Notes under the pieces: model-generated
Told to the model about the DNA's origin: nothing
The model's input: only the letters and a program-made list of their open reading frames with translations
Databases searched by the model: none
Shown here: piece after piece, positions 26,683-35,093 of the stretch
Layout: each line of letters begins with the position of its first letter
How positions within the stretch are numbered: position 1 is the first letter of the stretch
Translations under genes and position numbers: made by a program
Assembly (NCBI GenBank): GCA_017438945.1
Contig: JAFRUI010000011.1
Coordinates: 21,652-85,651 of the forward strand
From: Bacteroidales bacterium
Lineage (GTDB): Bacteria > Bacteroidota > Bacteroidia > Bacteroidales > WCHB1-69
Length of the DNA stretch: 64,000 bases
Direction of reading: 5' to 3'

Positions 26683-29178
26683 TTATGCTTTTTTACGTCT
26701 TACAATACGTTTCTTGGCCGTCGGAGCGGTTTCCTGCATGATTTTCAGACAATCCTGATAAGTGAGTTTGTTGGCCACCATGTCTTTGGGAATCTTGAAA
26801 TTATCCGTTCCGTTCGTGATATAAGGACCATAGCGACCGTTCATCACCTTCAGGTTCGCGTCTTCCGAATAAGATATCAGGACGTTCCGCGTCTCCTTGT
26901 TTTGAATGATTTCCACCGCTTGTTCTTCCGTCAGGTCGTTGAGGCTCATGTTTTTGTCAAGCGTGTAATTCTTACCATCATATTTAATATAAGGACCGTA
27001 ACGGCCGGCGGCGGCAAGAATCTCTTTTCCGTCGAAGTGACCCACCAGATGGGGGGTACGCTCGGCATTCTTCTTCATTTTACCCTCCAAAAGCTCAATG
27101 CAGCGTTCCAACGTGATGGAATACGGATCATCGGTTTTGGGAATGGATTCGAAGGTGCCGTCGTAACGCACGTAGGGTCCGAAGCGCCCCACGCCCACAG
27201 AGACCTCCTTGCCGTTCCATTCGCCGAGAGTGCGCGGAAGGCGGAACAGGTCCAACGCCTCCTCCAAGGTGATGGTGTCGATGAACTGGTCGGCCTGGAG
27301 ACGTGCATAGCGAGGCTTCGAGTCGGCGTAAGACTCGCCGATCTGCACCATAGGACCGTACTTGCCCAACTTCGCGAACACCTTCTCGTTGGTTTTGGGG
27401 TCATAGCCCAAAAGACGCTCCCCGCTGGCCTTGGTGGAATAGTTGATGGCCGTGTCCACTTGCTGGTGGAACCCACCATAGAAACGGCTCATCATATCCT
27501 GCCAGTCGGCTTTCCCCTCTGCAATGTCATCGAATTCCTTCTCCACATCGGCCGTAAAGCCGTAGTCCATAATCTGTTTGAAATTATCCTGCAGGTAGTC
27601 GTTCACAATGATACCCACATCCGTAGGGATAAGTTTGTCCTTCTCATATCCGTACTTTTCCTTTTTCACCTCTTCTTTGATGCCGTCCGACGTCATGGTG
27701 AGGCAGAAATACTGACGTTCCTTGCCTTGGCGGGTGGCTTTACGCACATATTCGCGTTTCTGGATAGTGGAAATAGTGGGAGCATAGGTTGAAGGACGTC
27801 CGATCCCGAGTTCTTCCAGCTTTTTCACCAGACTGGCTTCGGTGTAGCGGACAGGCGGCTGCGCATAACGCTGGGTTGCCATGATATTCTTGACGTTCAG
27901 GTCATCCCCCACCTCCATGGGCGGAAGCATTCCCTTCACCTCTTCGCTCTCCTCGTCCTTCGATTCCGTGTACACTTTCAGGAATCCGGGGAACAGGATG
28001 ACCTCTCCAGAGGCGATGAACTTCTCGGTACGCCCCTCCACCGGTATGGTGATGGAGGTCTTTTCCGTTTTCGCGTCGCTCATCTGGGAGGCAATGGTGC
28101 GCTTCCAGATCAGCTCGTACAGATGCTTGGCGAATGTGTCGCCCGGGATAGTCTCACGAGAGATATCTGTGGGACGAATGGCCTCGTGCGCTTCCTGGGC
28201 GCCTTTGGTCTTGGTGACATACTTGCGGGTTTTGGCATAGTCCTCGCCATATTTCTCCGCCACAACCTTATGGGCGACGGCGAGCGCCATGTTCGACAAG
28301 TTCACCGAGTCGGTACGCATATAGGTAATGTAACCGGCCTCGTAGAGCTGTTGTGCCACAACCATGGTCTTCGACACGGAGAACCCGAGTTTGCGGGCCG
28401 CCTCCTGTTGCATGGTGGAGGTGGTGAATGGCGGCGCAGGACTTTTCTTGCCCGGAGTCTTCTCTATGGCTGTGATCTGGAACGACGCCTTCCGGCAATG
28501 CTCCAGGAAGGAGACGGCCTCCTCCTTGGTGGGGAAACGTTTGTTCAGCTCCGCATCCAACTCGATCTTTTTGTCACGCGTAGGGCTGAACACACCGTCC
28601 ACCTTGTACGAAGAGGTGCTGTTGAATTTCTCAATCTCATGCTCGCGCTCGACAATCAGTTTCACCGCCACCGACTGCACACGTCCCGCCGAAAGCGAAG
28701 GACGCACCTTACGCCACAGCACAGGCGAAAGTTCGAAACCAACGAGCCGGTCCAACACTCGACGAGCCTGCTGCGCGTTCACCAAATCGACATTCAGCGT
28801 CCGGGGATGCGCCAACGCTTCCTCTATGGCAGACTTTGTAATCTCATGAAACACAATACGTTTCACTTTCGCTGGATCCATTTTGGTCACTTCCATCAAA
28901 TGCCACGAAATGGCTTCACCCTCGCGGTCATCATCAGTTGCGAGCCAGATGGTGTCGGCCTCCGCCGCCTTTTTCTTGATGTCGTTGATAAGGGCCTTCT
29001 TGTCGTCCAGTACCTCATACTGGGGTTCAAAGTCGTGAGCTATGTCGATGCCCATCCCTTTTGAAGGAAGGTCTCGCACATGACCCTTGCTGGAAATCAC
29101 GGTATAATCCTTCCCGATGAATTTCTGAATGGTTTTCGCTTTCGCCGGAGACTCGACGATGATTAGATTTTTGCTCAT
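26683..29178 (-). CDS. topA: DNA topoisomerase I
   Basis: An 831-residue type IA topoisomerase that relaxes negative supercoils. The Toprim domain opens MSKNLIIVESPAKAKTIQKF and has ATDDDREGEAISWHL. The active-site tyrosine lies in AGYITYMRTDSVNLS. The C-terminus carries four Toprim_C_Rpt modules (GKYGPMVQIG, GRFGPYVRYDG, GRYGPYIKYDG, GRYGPYITNG) and a basic tail, with no four-cysteine zinc ribbons such as those of the E. coli enzyme. It starts 20 bp after ribF and ends 6 bp before the arginase-like gene. An AATAACC word repeat abuts its start codon. Confidence 0.97.
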   Translation of the reverse strand: MSKNLIIVESPAKAKTIQKFIGKDYTVISSKGHVRDLPSKGMGIDIAHDFEPQYEVLDDKKALINDIKKKAAEADTIWLATDDDREGEAISWHLMEVTKMDPAKVKRIVFHEITKSAIEEALAHPRTLNVDLVNAQQARRVLDRLVGFELSPVLWRKVRPSLSAGRVQSVAVKLIVEREHEIEKFNSTSSYKVDGVFSPTRDKKIELDAELNKRFPTKEEAVSFLEHCRKASFQITAIEKTPGKKSPAPPFTTSTMQQEAARKLGFSVSKTMVVAQQLYEAGYITYMRTDSVNLSNMALAVAHKVVAEKYGEDYAKTRKYVTKTKGAQEAHEAIRPTDISRETIPGDTFAKHLYELIWKRTIASQMSDAKTEKTSITIPVEGRTEKFIASGEVILFPGFLKVYTESKDEESEEVKGMLPPMEVGDDLNVKNIMATQRYAQPPVRYTEASLVKKLEELGIGRPSTYAPTISTIQKREYVRKATRQGKERQYFCLTMTSDGIKEEVKKEKYGYEKDKLIPTDVGIIVNDYLQDNFKQIMDYGFTADVEKEFDDIAEGKADWQDMMSRFYGGFHQQVDTAINYSTKASGERLLGYDPKTNEKVFAKLGKYGPMVQIGESYADSKPRYARLQADQFIDTITLEEALDLFRLPRTLGEWNGKEVSVGVGRFGPYVRYDGTFESIPKTDDPYSITLERCIELLEGKMKKNAERTPHLVGHFDGKEILAAAGRYGPYIKYDGKNYTLDKNMSLNDLTEEQAVEIIQNKETRNVLISYSEDANLKVMNGRYGPYITNGTDNFKIPKDMVANKLTYQDCLKIMQETAPTAKKRIVRRKKA

Positions 29179-29186
29179 ATTTTATG

Positions 29187-29242
29187 AAGGGTTATTGGTT
29201 ATCGGTTATTGGTTATTGAAGGGTTATCGGTTCTGGGTTGAA
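29187..29242. repeat. AATAACC-family word repeat between ribF and topA
   Basis: In the gene direction it reads TTCAATAACCAATAACCGAT and then AACCAATAACCCTTC, ending 8 bp before the topA ATG. Its upstream half forms the last 13 codons and the stop of ribF. Confidence 0.85.
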
Positions 29243-29807
29243 GTTTATATGAATATCCTAGCATCGCATCCACTGTTTCCCAATCCTTTTTGAGGATGTG
29301 TTCGCGGATGACGGCGGAATGAACGCCGGCGGAATGCCACATCTCTTCGGGAATATCCACCACTTGCAGTCCGTGCGAATGGCTGAACGCTTTGATGTTG
29401 TCGTGATGCCCCTCGCGGTGATGCCCGAAAGCATGGTTCGGTCCCATCACCAGCGTGTGCGCATGCAACGTCCCCATAATTACCTCTTGGATGAACTGCT
29501 GATAGGTCATTTGGGAAAATTCACGAGAGAACGGCATCACCACTGCCGCATCAATTCCTTGTTTCTCAATAAGTTTCAGATTCTCATCCAAGCTGTTGAT
29601 GGTGAAAAAAGTGGATTCAGGGTAAAGTACGCTTCGCGGATGGGGGTCGAAGGTCAACACCACGCTGGTGCCACCGACCCGGGCTGCCTGCTCGCACAGG
29701 AAACGCAAGATCCGGACATGCCCCAAGTGGACGCCGTCAAAAGCGCCAACGGCCACCACCGGATTTTTCCATTCCGGCAAACAATCTGTCCCTTTAAAAA
29801 CCTGCAT
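29199..29807 (-). CDS. RibF-like FAD synthetase lacking the riboflavin kinase domain
   Basis: A 202-residue protein matching only the nucleotidyltransferase half of bifunctional RibF, whose usual length is about 310. The adenylyltransferase motif is AVGAFDGVHLGHVRILRFL with His27 and His30, followed by VVLTFDPHPRSVLYPES and the MGPNHAFGHHREG segment. The sequence stops after AMLGYSYKL, where the riboflavin kinase domain should begin, and the last 13 residues (QPRTDNPSITNNR) are encoded by a word repeat. The product could adenylate FMN but not phosphorylate riboflavin. The ATG at 29807 is preferred over a TTG two codons upstream. It lies 18 bp after pheT and 20 bp before topA. Confidence 0.85.
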   Translation of the reverse strand: MQVFKGTDCLPEWKNPVVAVGAFDGVHLGHVRILRFLCEQAARVGGTSVVLTFDPHPRSVLYPESTFFTINSLDENLKLIEKQGIDAAVVMPFSREFSQMTYQQFIQEVIMGTLHAHTLVMGPNHAFGHHREGHHDNIKAFSHSHGLQVVDIPEEMWHSAGVHSAVIREHILKKDWETVDAMLGYSYKLQPRTDNPSITNNR

Positions 29808-29825
29808 CCGCAAAGAATAATTCCA

Positions 29826-32291
29826 TTAACGCAATTTTGCTCCGACCTCACGCTCGTACGCCGAAATCAACTTGTTCATCACCTTGTTGATCTCCTCATC
29901 CGTAAGGGTCCTGTCCGTGCTCTGCAACACAAAGTTGAGCGCATACGACTTCTTGCCGTTGCCGATCGAACTTCCTTCGTAAACATCGAACAGATTGACT
30001 TGCTTCAGCAATTTGGAGGCGTATTTGTAACCGATCTTCTCCAACATGTCATACGTCACATTTTTGTCGACCACCAAAGCCAAGTCACGGCGCACAGCTG
30101 GATATGGATTGATCGGCGTGTAGTTGACCACGGTTTTCCGCAACGCATTGACAGCCGCCACATCTATCTCGGCATAATAAACCGGTCTTTTCAGATCGAA
30201 TTGGCGCAGAATATCGGCACGGAGAACCCCTATATGGATCGGGGTGACCTCATCCACCTTGTAGGAAACATGCTGTGCGAACATGCGCGGCTCCGTGTCC
30301 GTGACAAGCTGCACTTTTTCCATCGGGAAGTTCACCTTCACCAGGAAATTGTCAATCATGTTGCGGAGATAGAAGAAGTCGGCTTCCGCGGACTTGCCCT
30401 CCCAGTTATCGTCGCCAAGCTTTCCGGTGACAAAGAGAGACATCATCTCGTGTTCCTCATAGCGTACTGTAACATCATCACCCACAGCTGATTGCGGATT
30501 AAGATGGTACGTTTTCCCGAATTCGAACAGACGAAGGTCGGCGGATTTGTTGTTCACATTCCGCATCACATTCTCCAATCCGGAGAAAAGGAGTGTCTGC
30601 CGCATGGCATTCAATTCACTGCTGAGCGGGTTGAGCAGCTTGACGGTCTCGCGCTCGTCCAGGAAATCATAATTCTGGGCATATTCGGCCTTGGTCAACG
30701 AGTTATTCATCACCTCATAGAAACCATTGTCCGCCAAGTACTTGGAAATAGATTGACACATCTGGTAAGCGCCATCGTTCTGGTGCAGGCACGACATGTC
30801 ATAGGTCAGCATATTGGGAATTTCAATATTGTTGTATCCGTAGATACGCAAGATTTCCTCTATCAGGTCTATCGGGCGGGTCACGTCGGCCTTGTTCTGG
30901 GGCACCGTCACGATGAGCTTGTCATCGCCCACCGGTTTCACCTCCATGTCAAGCAGCACCAGAATCTTGGTAATCGTTTGTTTGTCAATCACTTTGCCCG
31001 CCACTTGGTTGACATCCTTGTAGTAGAGGGTGATTTGCGCCGGTTCCTGGACATTGGGGTAACGATCCACGATATCCATCACAGGATAACCGCCGGCCAG
31101 CTCCAGCACCAGCTCCACGGCACGTTTCAGGGCATAGACGGTGATGGAGGGGTCGCAGCCGCGCTCGTAGCGGAACGAGGCGTCCGTCTTCAAGCCGTGG
31201 CGTTTCGCAGTCTTGCGGATGCTCACGGGATTGAAATAGGCACTCTCCAAGAACAGACGGGTGGTGTTCTCTGTGATGCCGGAGTGAAGACCGCCATAAA
31301 CGCCGGCGATGCACATGCCCTCCTTCTCGTTGCAGATCATCAGGTCGTCGGCACTGAGTTTGACCTCGTTACCGTCCAAAGTGACGAAAGGCGTGCCTTC
31401 CGGCAGATTCTTGACAATCACCTTGTTGCCTTCGATTTTGTCCGCATCAAAGGCGTGCATGGGCTGTCCCAGCTCAAGCATGATGAATTGGGTGATATCC
31501 ACGATGTTGTTGATCGGACGAACACCGACACTTCTGAGCTTTGTCTGCAGCCATTCGGGAGATTCCTGCACCTTGATGTCGTCAATCAGCGCACCGGAAT
31601 AACGGGGGCAGTCTTTCTGGTTTTCAATGACCACGTCCACACGGGAATGCACGCCGGACACGGGCTGCACCTCGCGGGCGTTGCGGCGAACCAACGTAGA
31701 ACAAGGGACACCGTGTTGGACGAGGGCGGCATAAAGGTCGCGAGCCACGCCGAAATGGCAGATGGCGTCACAACGGTTCGGGGTCAGACCGATTTCGAAG
31801 ATGGTGTCCGCCTCGACCTTGAAATATTCGGCGGCCGGGGTGCCGGGCACGGCCTCCTCGGGCAGCACCATGATGCCGTCATGCGAGGTGCCGAGACCAA
31901 TCTCGTCCTCCGCGCAGATCATGCCCTCGGAAGGCTCTCCACGCAGTTTGGATTTCTTGATGGTGAAAGACTCGTCGCCATTGTACAGCACAGTCCCGAT
32001 AGTGGCGACCACCACTTTCTGACCTGCCGCAACATTGGGAGCGCCACAGACAATATGCAGCGGCTCAGCTTCCCCCACATTGACCGTGGTCACATGGAGA
32101 TGGTCGGAGTTGGGATGCGGTTCGCAGGTAAGCACCTCGCCGATCTTCAGACCGCGAAGCCCGCCCTTGACCGTCTCAAACGTATCTATACCCTCCACCT
32201 CCAATCCACAATCAGTCAAATATGCGGCAGTCTCTTCCGCAGTCAAGTTGAAATGCAACAATTCTTTCAGCCATTTGTAAGAAATCTTCAT
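29826..32291 (-). CDS. pheT: Phenylalanine-tRNA ligase beta subunit
   Basis: An 821-residue subunit of the alpha2-beta2 enzyme. The N-terminus MKISYKWLKELLHFNLTAEE leads to the tRNA-binding EMAP-like domain (LHVTTVNVGEAEPLHIVCGA), the editing B3/B4 domain (TPFVTLDGNEVKLSADDLMI) and the B5 and catalytic-like domains. The C-terminal FDX-ACB anticodon-binding domain includes YPAVRRDLALVVDKNVTY. pheS is not in the window. It is the first gene of the pheT-ribF-topA-arginase-like run, with a -7 box and a hairpin in its leader. Confidence 0.97.
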   Translation of the reverse strand: MKISYKWLKELLHFNLTAEETAAYLTDCGLEVEGIDTFETVKGGLRGLKIGEVLTCEPHPNSDHLHVTTVNVGEAEPLHIVCGAPNVAAGQKVVVATIGTVLYNGDESFTIKKSKLRGEPSEGMICAEDEIGLGTSHDGIMVLPEEAVPGTPAAEYFKVEADTIFEIGLTPNRCDAICHFGVARDLYAALVQHGVPCSTLVRRNAREVQPVSGVHSRVDVVIENQKDCPRYSGALIDDIKVQESPEWLQTKLRSVGVRPINNIVDITQFIMLELGQPMHAFDADKIEGNKVIVKNLPEGTPFVTLDGNEVKLSADDLMICNEKEGMCIAGVYGGLHSGITENTTRLFLESAYFNPVSIRKTAKRHGLKTDASFRYERGCDPSITVYALKRAVELVLELAGGYPVMDIVDRYPNVQEPAQITLYYKDVNQVAGKVIDKQTITKILVLLDMEVKPVGDDKLIVTVPQNKADVTRPIDLIEEILRIYGYNNIEIPNMLTYDMSCLHQNDGAYQMCQSISKYLADNGFYEVMNNSLTKAEYAQNYDFLDERETVKLLNPLSSELNAMRQTLLFSGLENVMRNVNNKSADLRLFEFGKTYHLNPQSAVGDDVTVRYEEHEMMSLFVTGKLGDDNWEGKSAEADFFYLRNMIDNFLVKVNFPMEKVQLVTDTEPRMFAQHVSYKVDEVTPIHIGVLRADILRQFDLKRPVYYAEIDVAAVNALRKTVVNYTPINPYPAVRRDLALVVDKNVTYDMLEKIGYKYASKLLKQVNLFDVYEGSSIGNGKKSYALNFVLQSTDRTLTDEEINKVMNKLISAYEREVGAKLR

Positions 32292-32322
32292 ATATGTAAC
32301 TATTTTATAATAAACATATTAA

Positions 32323-32349
32323 CCGCAAAAAAGGATTATTTTTTTGCGG
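32323..32349 (-). promoter_or_regulatory. Inverted repeat in the pheT leader
   Basis: CCGCAAAAAA and TTTTTTGCGG are perfect inverted copies separated by a 7-base core. They lie just after the predicted transcript start and about 32 bp before the pheT ATG. No T run follows on the gene strand, so this is not a standard terminator. Confidence 0.45.
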
Positions 32350-32352
32350 CTG

Positions 32353-32360
32353 CAAATATA
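32353..32360 (-). promoter_or_regulatory. Bacteroides-type -7 box for pheT
   Basis: TATATTTG on the minus strand matches TAnnTTTG exactly. The predicted leader to the ATG at 32291 is about 55 nt. Confidence 0.5.
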
Positions 32361-32410
32361 ATATATATAAAGTAGATACCGGCTAGATTTTGATTTTTTT
32401 TTTGTTACTT

Positions 32411-32472
32411 GCTGGAAGTGTGCGATTTACGATTTTCGTTTGGCGATTTACGGATAACGAGGATATTAACAC
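32411..32472. repeat. Word repeat, CGATTTACG family
   Basis: Degenerate GCGATTTACGATTTTCG words lie in the 197-bp spacer between the radical SAM gene and pheT. Nothing else is visible in this spacer apart from the pheT promoter and leader. Confidence 0.45.
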
Positions 32473-32488
32473 TATCTTTCATCATTCA

Positions 32489-33442
32489 TCATTTTTGATA
32501 CGTCACCTTCGGGAACGCCTTGCGATTCGCGGACCCGTAGCCGACGGCGTAATTCATCTCGCCGGGCGGCACCATTACAACGACATCCTCCCTACCCTCT
32601 CGGGCTATCTGGTCTTTAATGCGGTCATGCCATAACGCGGTGAGCACCAATTCTTTGAAAGAGACATGAAACGGACCGGCAAGCAAATGCTCACCTTCGC
32701 GAAGATCCTTTGTCGGATGAAGTCCCAATCGCAGTACGGTGACTCTATTTGCCTGAAAATAACGGTATAGCTCCTTGCACCAGTTCACAGCATCTTCCAG
32801 CGACAAAGGCGCATACTTCCCACTCCGGTAGTCATCGGCCAACGCGGTGCCGTCCACCACCAATGTCGGATAAATACGGGTACATGAGGCACCGAACGCG
32901 ACAATCTGCTCTGCCGTGCGCAACGCCTTCGCCTTCGTGTCACCGGGAAGCCCGATCATCATCTGCAGCCCAAGGTCTATGCCGTGTTGACGGATTAGTC
33001 GGGAGGCGTTTTCCACATCCGCCACGGTATGCCCGCGCCCGCTTCGCGCCAAAATGTCGTCATCTAACGATTGCGCACCCAACTCAATCAACGTAACGCC
33101 TTTGTGTTTAAGATTTTGCAGGATATGGTCATCGATGTAATCCGGGCGGGTGGATAGTTGTATTCCCTCAATCCGTCCCTCTTGAAGGTAGGGCTGCACC
33201 GCGTCTAAGTAGCGGTTCTGCACCGGTTCGGGCAGACAAGTGAAACTCCCGCCAAAGAAAGCGACTCGCTTATGACAATCGTGCGGAATAGTCTGCAAAT
33301 TTCGGTCTATCAATGCCGTAACTTGTTCTAAAGACGGCAGTTTCTGTTGTCCGGAAATCACATACTGGTTGCAATAAACGCAACGGTGCGGACAGGCCAG
33401 CATCGGCAGGAAGACGGGGATGACGCGGTATGTGGGGGACAT
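32489..33442 (-). CDS. Radical SAM protein, Elp3-like core
   Basis: A 317-residue radical S-adenosylmethionine enzyme. Cys17, Cys21 and Cys24 (CPHRCVYC) form the CxxxCxxC iron-sulfur cluster site. The barrel shows FFGGSFTCLP, GIQLSTRPDYIDDHIL, LIELGAQSLDDDIL and IGLPGDTKAKALRTAEQIVA, the segments of the Elp3/TIGR01211-like group. Unlike Elp3, there is no acetyltransferase domain; the protein ends soon after the barrel. A tRNA- or cofactor-modifying role is possible but unproven. It is a single gene with a word repeat directly upstream and tRNA-Glu beyond it. Confidence 0.85.
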   Translation of the reverse strand: MSPTYRVIPVFLPMLACPHRCVYCNQYVISGQQKLPSLEQVTALIDRNLQTIPHDCHKRVAFFGGSFTCLPEPVQNRYLDAVQPYLQEGRIEGIQLSTRPDYIDDHILQNLKHKGVTLIELGAQSLDDDILARSGRGHTVADVENASRLIRQHGIDLGLQMMIGLPGDTKAKALRTAEQIVAFGASCTRIYPTLVVDGTALADDYRSGKYAPLSLEDAVNWCKELYRYFQANRVTVLRLGLHPTKDLREGEHLLAGPFHVSFKELVLTALWHDRIKDQIAREGREDVVVMVPPGEMNYAVGYGSANRKAFPKVTYQK

Positions 33443-33446
33443 GGGA

Positions 33447-33483
33447 CTTTGACTTACACTTATACTTATACTTTGACTTTGGA
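33447..33483. repeat. Word repeat, ACTTATACTTTGACTT family
   Basis: Five or six ACTTATA/ACTTTGA words lie directly before the radical SAM start codon. Confidence 0.6.
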
Positions 33484-33507
33484 TATGAGGGGGTGGTGGC
33501 TAGATAC

Positions 33508-33533
33508 AAAAAAAGCAACCTTTGAGGTTGCTT
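33508..33533 (-). terminator. Terminator after tRNA-Glu
   Basis: On the minus strand, AGCAACC and GGTTGCT pair around TCAAA and are followed by seven T residues. Confidence 0.85.
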
Positions 33534-33535
33534 GG

Positions 33536-33613
33536 TGGTAGCGTGTAGGGGATTCGAACCCCTGATTTTAAGAATGAAAATCTTACGTCCTAGGCCAACT
33601 AGACGAACACGCC
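33536..33613 (-). tRNA. tRNA-Glu (anticodon UUC)
   Basis: A 78-nt gene with encoded CCA (33536-33538). The acceptor stem GGCGTGT pairs with ACACGCT (one G-U pair). The anticodon stem TAAGA/TCTTA encloses TTTTCAT, with TTC at positions 34-36. The T arm is AGGGG-TTCGAAT-CCCCT. A promoter box and terminator flank it. Confidence 0.95.
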
Positions 33614-33636
33614 ATCAGGTGTCAAATTTGACGCGG

Positions 33637-33644
33637 CAAAAGTA
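33637..33644 (-). promoter_or_regulatory. Bacteroides-type promoter of tRNA-Glu
   Basis: TACTTTTG on the minus strand fits TAnnTTTG. A TTTG -33 candidate lies at 33667-33670, 22 bp upstream. The predicted start is about 17 bp before the mature 5' end. Confidence 0.55.
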
Positions 33645-33689
33645 CACTTTTTTTGATATACTCCGCCAAATTCGAAAAAATATTTTTCG

Positions 33690-34364
33690 TTATTCGTTTT
33701 TATCTTGTTCAAACCTGAATCCCAGACGTTTACCAGTTCTCAACAGGTTCGTCTGCTCCTCCAATTGAAGGATATCGTTCACCGTGATGATCTTCATATC
33801 CTCATAATTTGGCACCAAAAGGTCAAAATTCAGCGTGTATCGAATGGCGGAACTGAGGATTTCCTTGACGGCATCTGCCGAAATTTCATTGCTGCTGAAA
33901 TTGTTGATGACTTGCGCCAATTCACGTTTTCCTTCTATGTAATAGTGGCCCTCCTTGTTGATGAAGATACGTCCGATCATATAGCCGAGGTCATTCACGC
34001 GGTCGTACTTCAGGGAATCGCCCAAGAAGTTGAAAATCTGAATCATACCGCAATAGGAGCGGTCCTTGTCCTCCTTGATGTAGGGGGTGCGCATCACCTC
34101 GTGGTCACGGGAGAATTCAAAGATGTTGGTATGCATGAGGAAGATCAGCACATCGCCGCCGAACTTGAGCATGAACTGGTACTGGTTCTTGTTGGTGAAC
34201 AGCACCGGGATGCTGTCGTGATCGTCAGCGTAGTTATCGCGGTAGTGCTCTTCGAAACTTTTCGCGGCATCCTTGAAGAGTTGCATGGTCTCCAGCGTCA
34301 CCGTGAAGATGCTCTGTTTCAATTCGCCCTTGGTTATCAACAATTTACATAGGTTGTCATCCAT
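33690..34364 (-). CDS. Conserved hypothetical protein
   Basis: A 224-residue soluble protein that I do not recognise as a named family. It has no signal peptide or transmembrane helix. It is rich in aromatic and charged residues (VLFTNKNQYQFMLKFGGDVL, RTPYIKEDKDRSYCGMIQIF), with a long middle helix and an acidic C-terminus. The start at 34364 (MDDNLCKLL) is preferred because the -7 box TATCTTTG at 34389-34396 overlaps any start near 34391. It lies alone between tRNA-Glu and the DUF4332 gene. Similar-looking proteins occur in Bacteroidota as far as I recall, with no function assigned. Confidence 0.75.
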   Translation of the reverse strand: MDDNLCKLLITKGELKQSIFTVTLETMQLFKDAAKSFEEHYRDNYADDHDSIPVLFTNKNQYQFMLKFGGDVLIFLMHTNIFEFSRDHEVMRTPYIKEDKDRSYCGMIQIFNFLGDSLKYDRVNDLGYMIGRIFINKEGHYYIEGKRELAQVINNFSSNEISADAVKEILSSAIRYTLNFDLLVPNYEDMKIITVNDILQLEEQTNLLRTGKRLGFRFEQDKNE

Positions 34365-34388
34365 TTTTCTCGTATTAAAATTGAGCGG

Positions 34389-34396
34389 CAAAGATA
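34389..34396 (-). promoter_or_regulatory. Bacteroides-type -7 box for the hypothetical gene
   Basis: TATCTTTG on the minus strand is an exact TAnnTTTG match. It lies 24 bp before the ATG at 34364 and decides that start. Confidence 0.55.
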
Positions 34397-34404
34397 CACT
34401 TTTT

Positions 34405-34484
34405 TAGCTATTAGCTATTGGCTTTTAGCTGCTGGCTGTTGTTGATTTCGAAAGCCAATAGCCAAAAGCCAAAAGCTAAAAGTC
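34405..34484. repeat. Word repeat, TTAGCTATTGGCTTTTAGC family, in inverted halves
   Basis: TTAGCTATTGGCTTTTAGC words (34405-34440) are followed by reverse-complement GCCAATAGCCAAAAGCTAAA words (34453-34484), giving an imperfect hairpin-like structure after the DUF4332 gene. Confidence 0.7.
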
Positions 34485-34486
34485 AA

Positions 34487-34900
34487 CTAGTACTCCATCA
34501 TGGGGTCAAGCTCTTTGGCTTGGTCGATCATCTTCTGGAGTTCGGAGGCGGTGGGGACGCGGCCCACGAGGTGTTTCTGCTCGTTGATCTCGTTCATTTT
34601 GGCAACGAGGTTCTCGGCCACGCGGTGACGGAATTCCTTCACGGTGTCCACACCGGCAGCCTCAAGCAGTTCGGAGAATTGCGGACCGACGCCGTTGATG
34701 CGCATCAGATCGGCGTGGTTGGCCCATGTGAGCACCAGTTTCGGGGAGATGCCGGTCTTCTCCGCCAAGGCGGCACGTCCGGCGGGTTTCTTGGCGGCTT
34801 CCAACAGTTCCTCAACCGTGTTGATGCCAGCTTCCGTCAGTTTCGCGGCGTAAACATCGCCGATTCCTTCTACGTCAATAATTTTGTAACTCATAACCAT
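34487..34900 (-). CDS. DUF4332 helix-hairpin-helix protein
   Basis: A 137-residue cytoplasmic protein with two helix-hairpin-helix-like repeats: IIDVEGIGDVYAAKLTEAGI near the N-terminus and MRINGVGPQFSELLEAAGVD in the middle. These resemble the DNA-binding GIGxxxAxxL motifs of DUF4332 proteins. The molecular role is unknown; nonspecific DNA or RNA binding is plausible. ATG codons at 34900 and 34894 are both possible. A TATCTTTG box at 34921-34928 suits either and would give a very short leader. Confidence 0.85.
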   Translation of the reverse strand: MVMSYKIIDVEGIGDVYAAKLTEAGINTVEELLEAAKKPAGRAALAEKTGISPKLVLTWANHADLMRINGVGPQFSELLEAAGVDTVKEFRHRVAENLVAKMNEINEQKHLVGRVPTASELQKMIDQAKELDPMMEY

Positions 34901-34920
34901 TTATTTTTAAATTCCGACCG

Positions 34921-34928
34921 CAAAGATA
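34921..34928 (-). promoter_or_regulatory. Bacteroides-type -7 box for DUF4332 gene
   Basis: TATCTTTG on the minus strand, 20 bp before the ATG at 34900. It is back to back with the plus-strand box at 34958-34965. Confidence 0.5.
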
Positions 34929-34957
34929 CATTTTTCTTAATATCTTGCAAAATTTTA

Positions 34958-34965
34958 TATTTTTG
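34958..34965 (+). promoter_or_regulatory. Bacteroides-type -7 box for the thioesterase gene
   Basis: TATTTTTG fits TAnnTTTG. The transcript would begin near 34972, so the word repeats up to 35093 would form its leader of about 120 nt. Confidence 0.45.
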
Positions 34966-34998
34966 CCGCACTTTTTTTCAACCACCCCGAACTAATCA

Positions 34999-35093
34999 AC
35001 AACTATAAACTATAAACAAACTATAAACAAACTATAACCCAAAAACTATAAACCAAAGCTTCAATAACCAATAACCTATAACCCATAACCATT
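34999..35093. repeat. Word-repeat leader ending in the 37-bp AATAACC element
   Basis: AACTATAAACAAACTATAA words (34999-35056) are followed by the 37-bp element at 35058-35093. That element differs from the rpoD-side copy at one base and ends directly at the thioesterase ATG. Confidence 0.85.

Noticed and set aside
28123-29064. 313-codon plus-strand open frame opposite topA
   Set aside because: It lies entirely within the Toprim and active-site region of TopA and has no recognisable domain.
32292-32360. T-box riboswitch before pheT
   Set aside because: The leader is only about 55 nt. No T-box sequence or specifier loop is seen, and T-boxes are rare in this phylum.
30492-32375. 627-codon open frame on the plus strand opposite pheT
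   Set aside because: It is antisense to a clear PheT and shows His/Val/Asp-rich composition without any domain. It results from the codon bias of the real gene.
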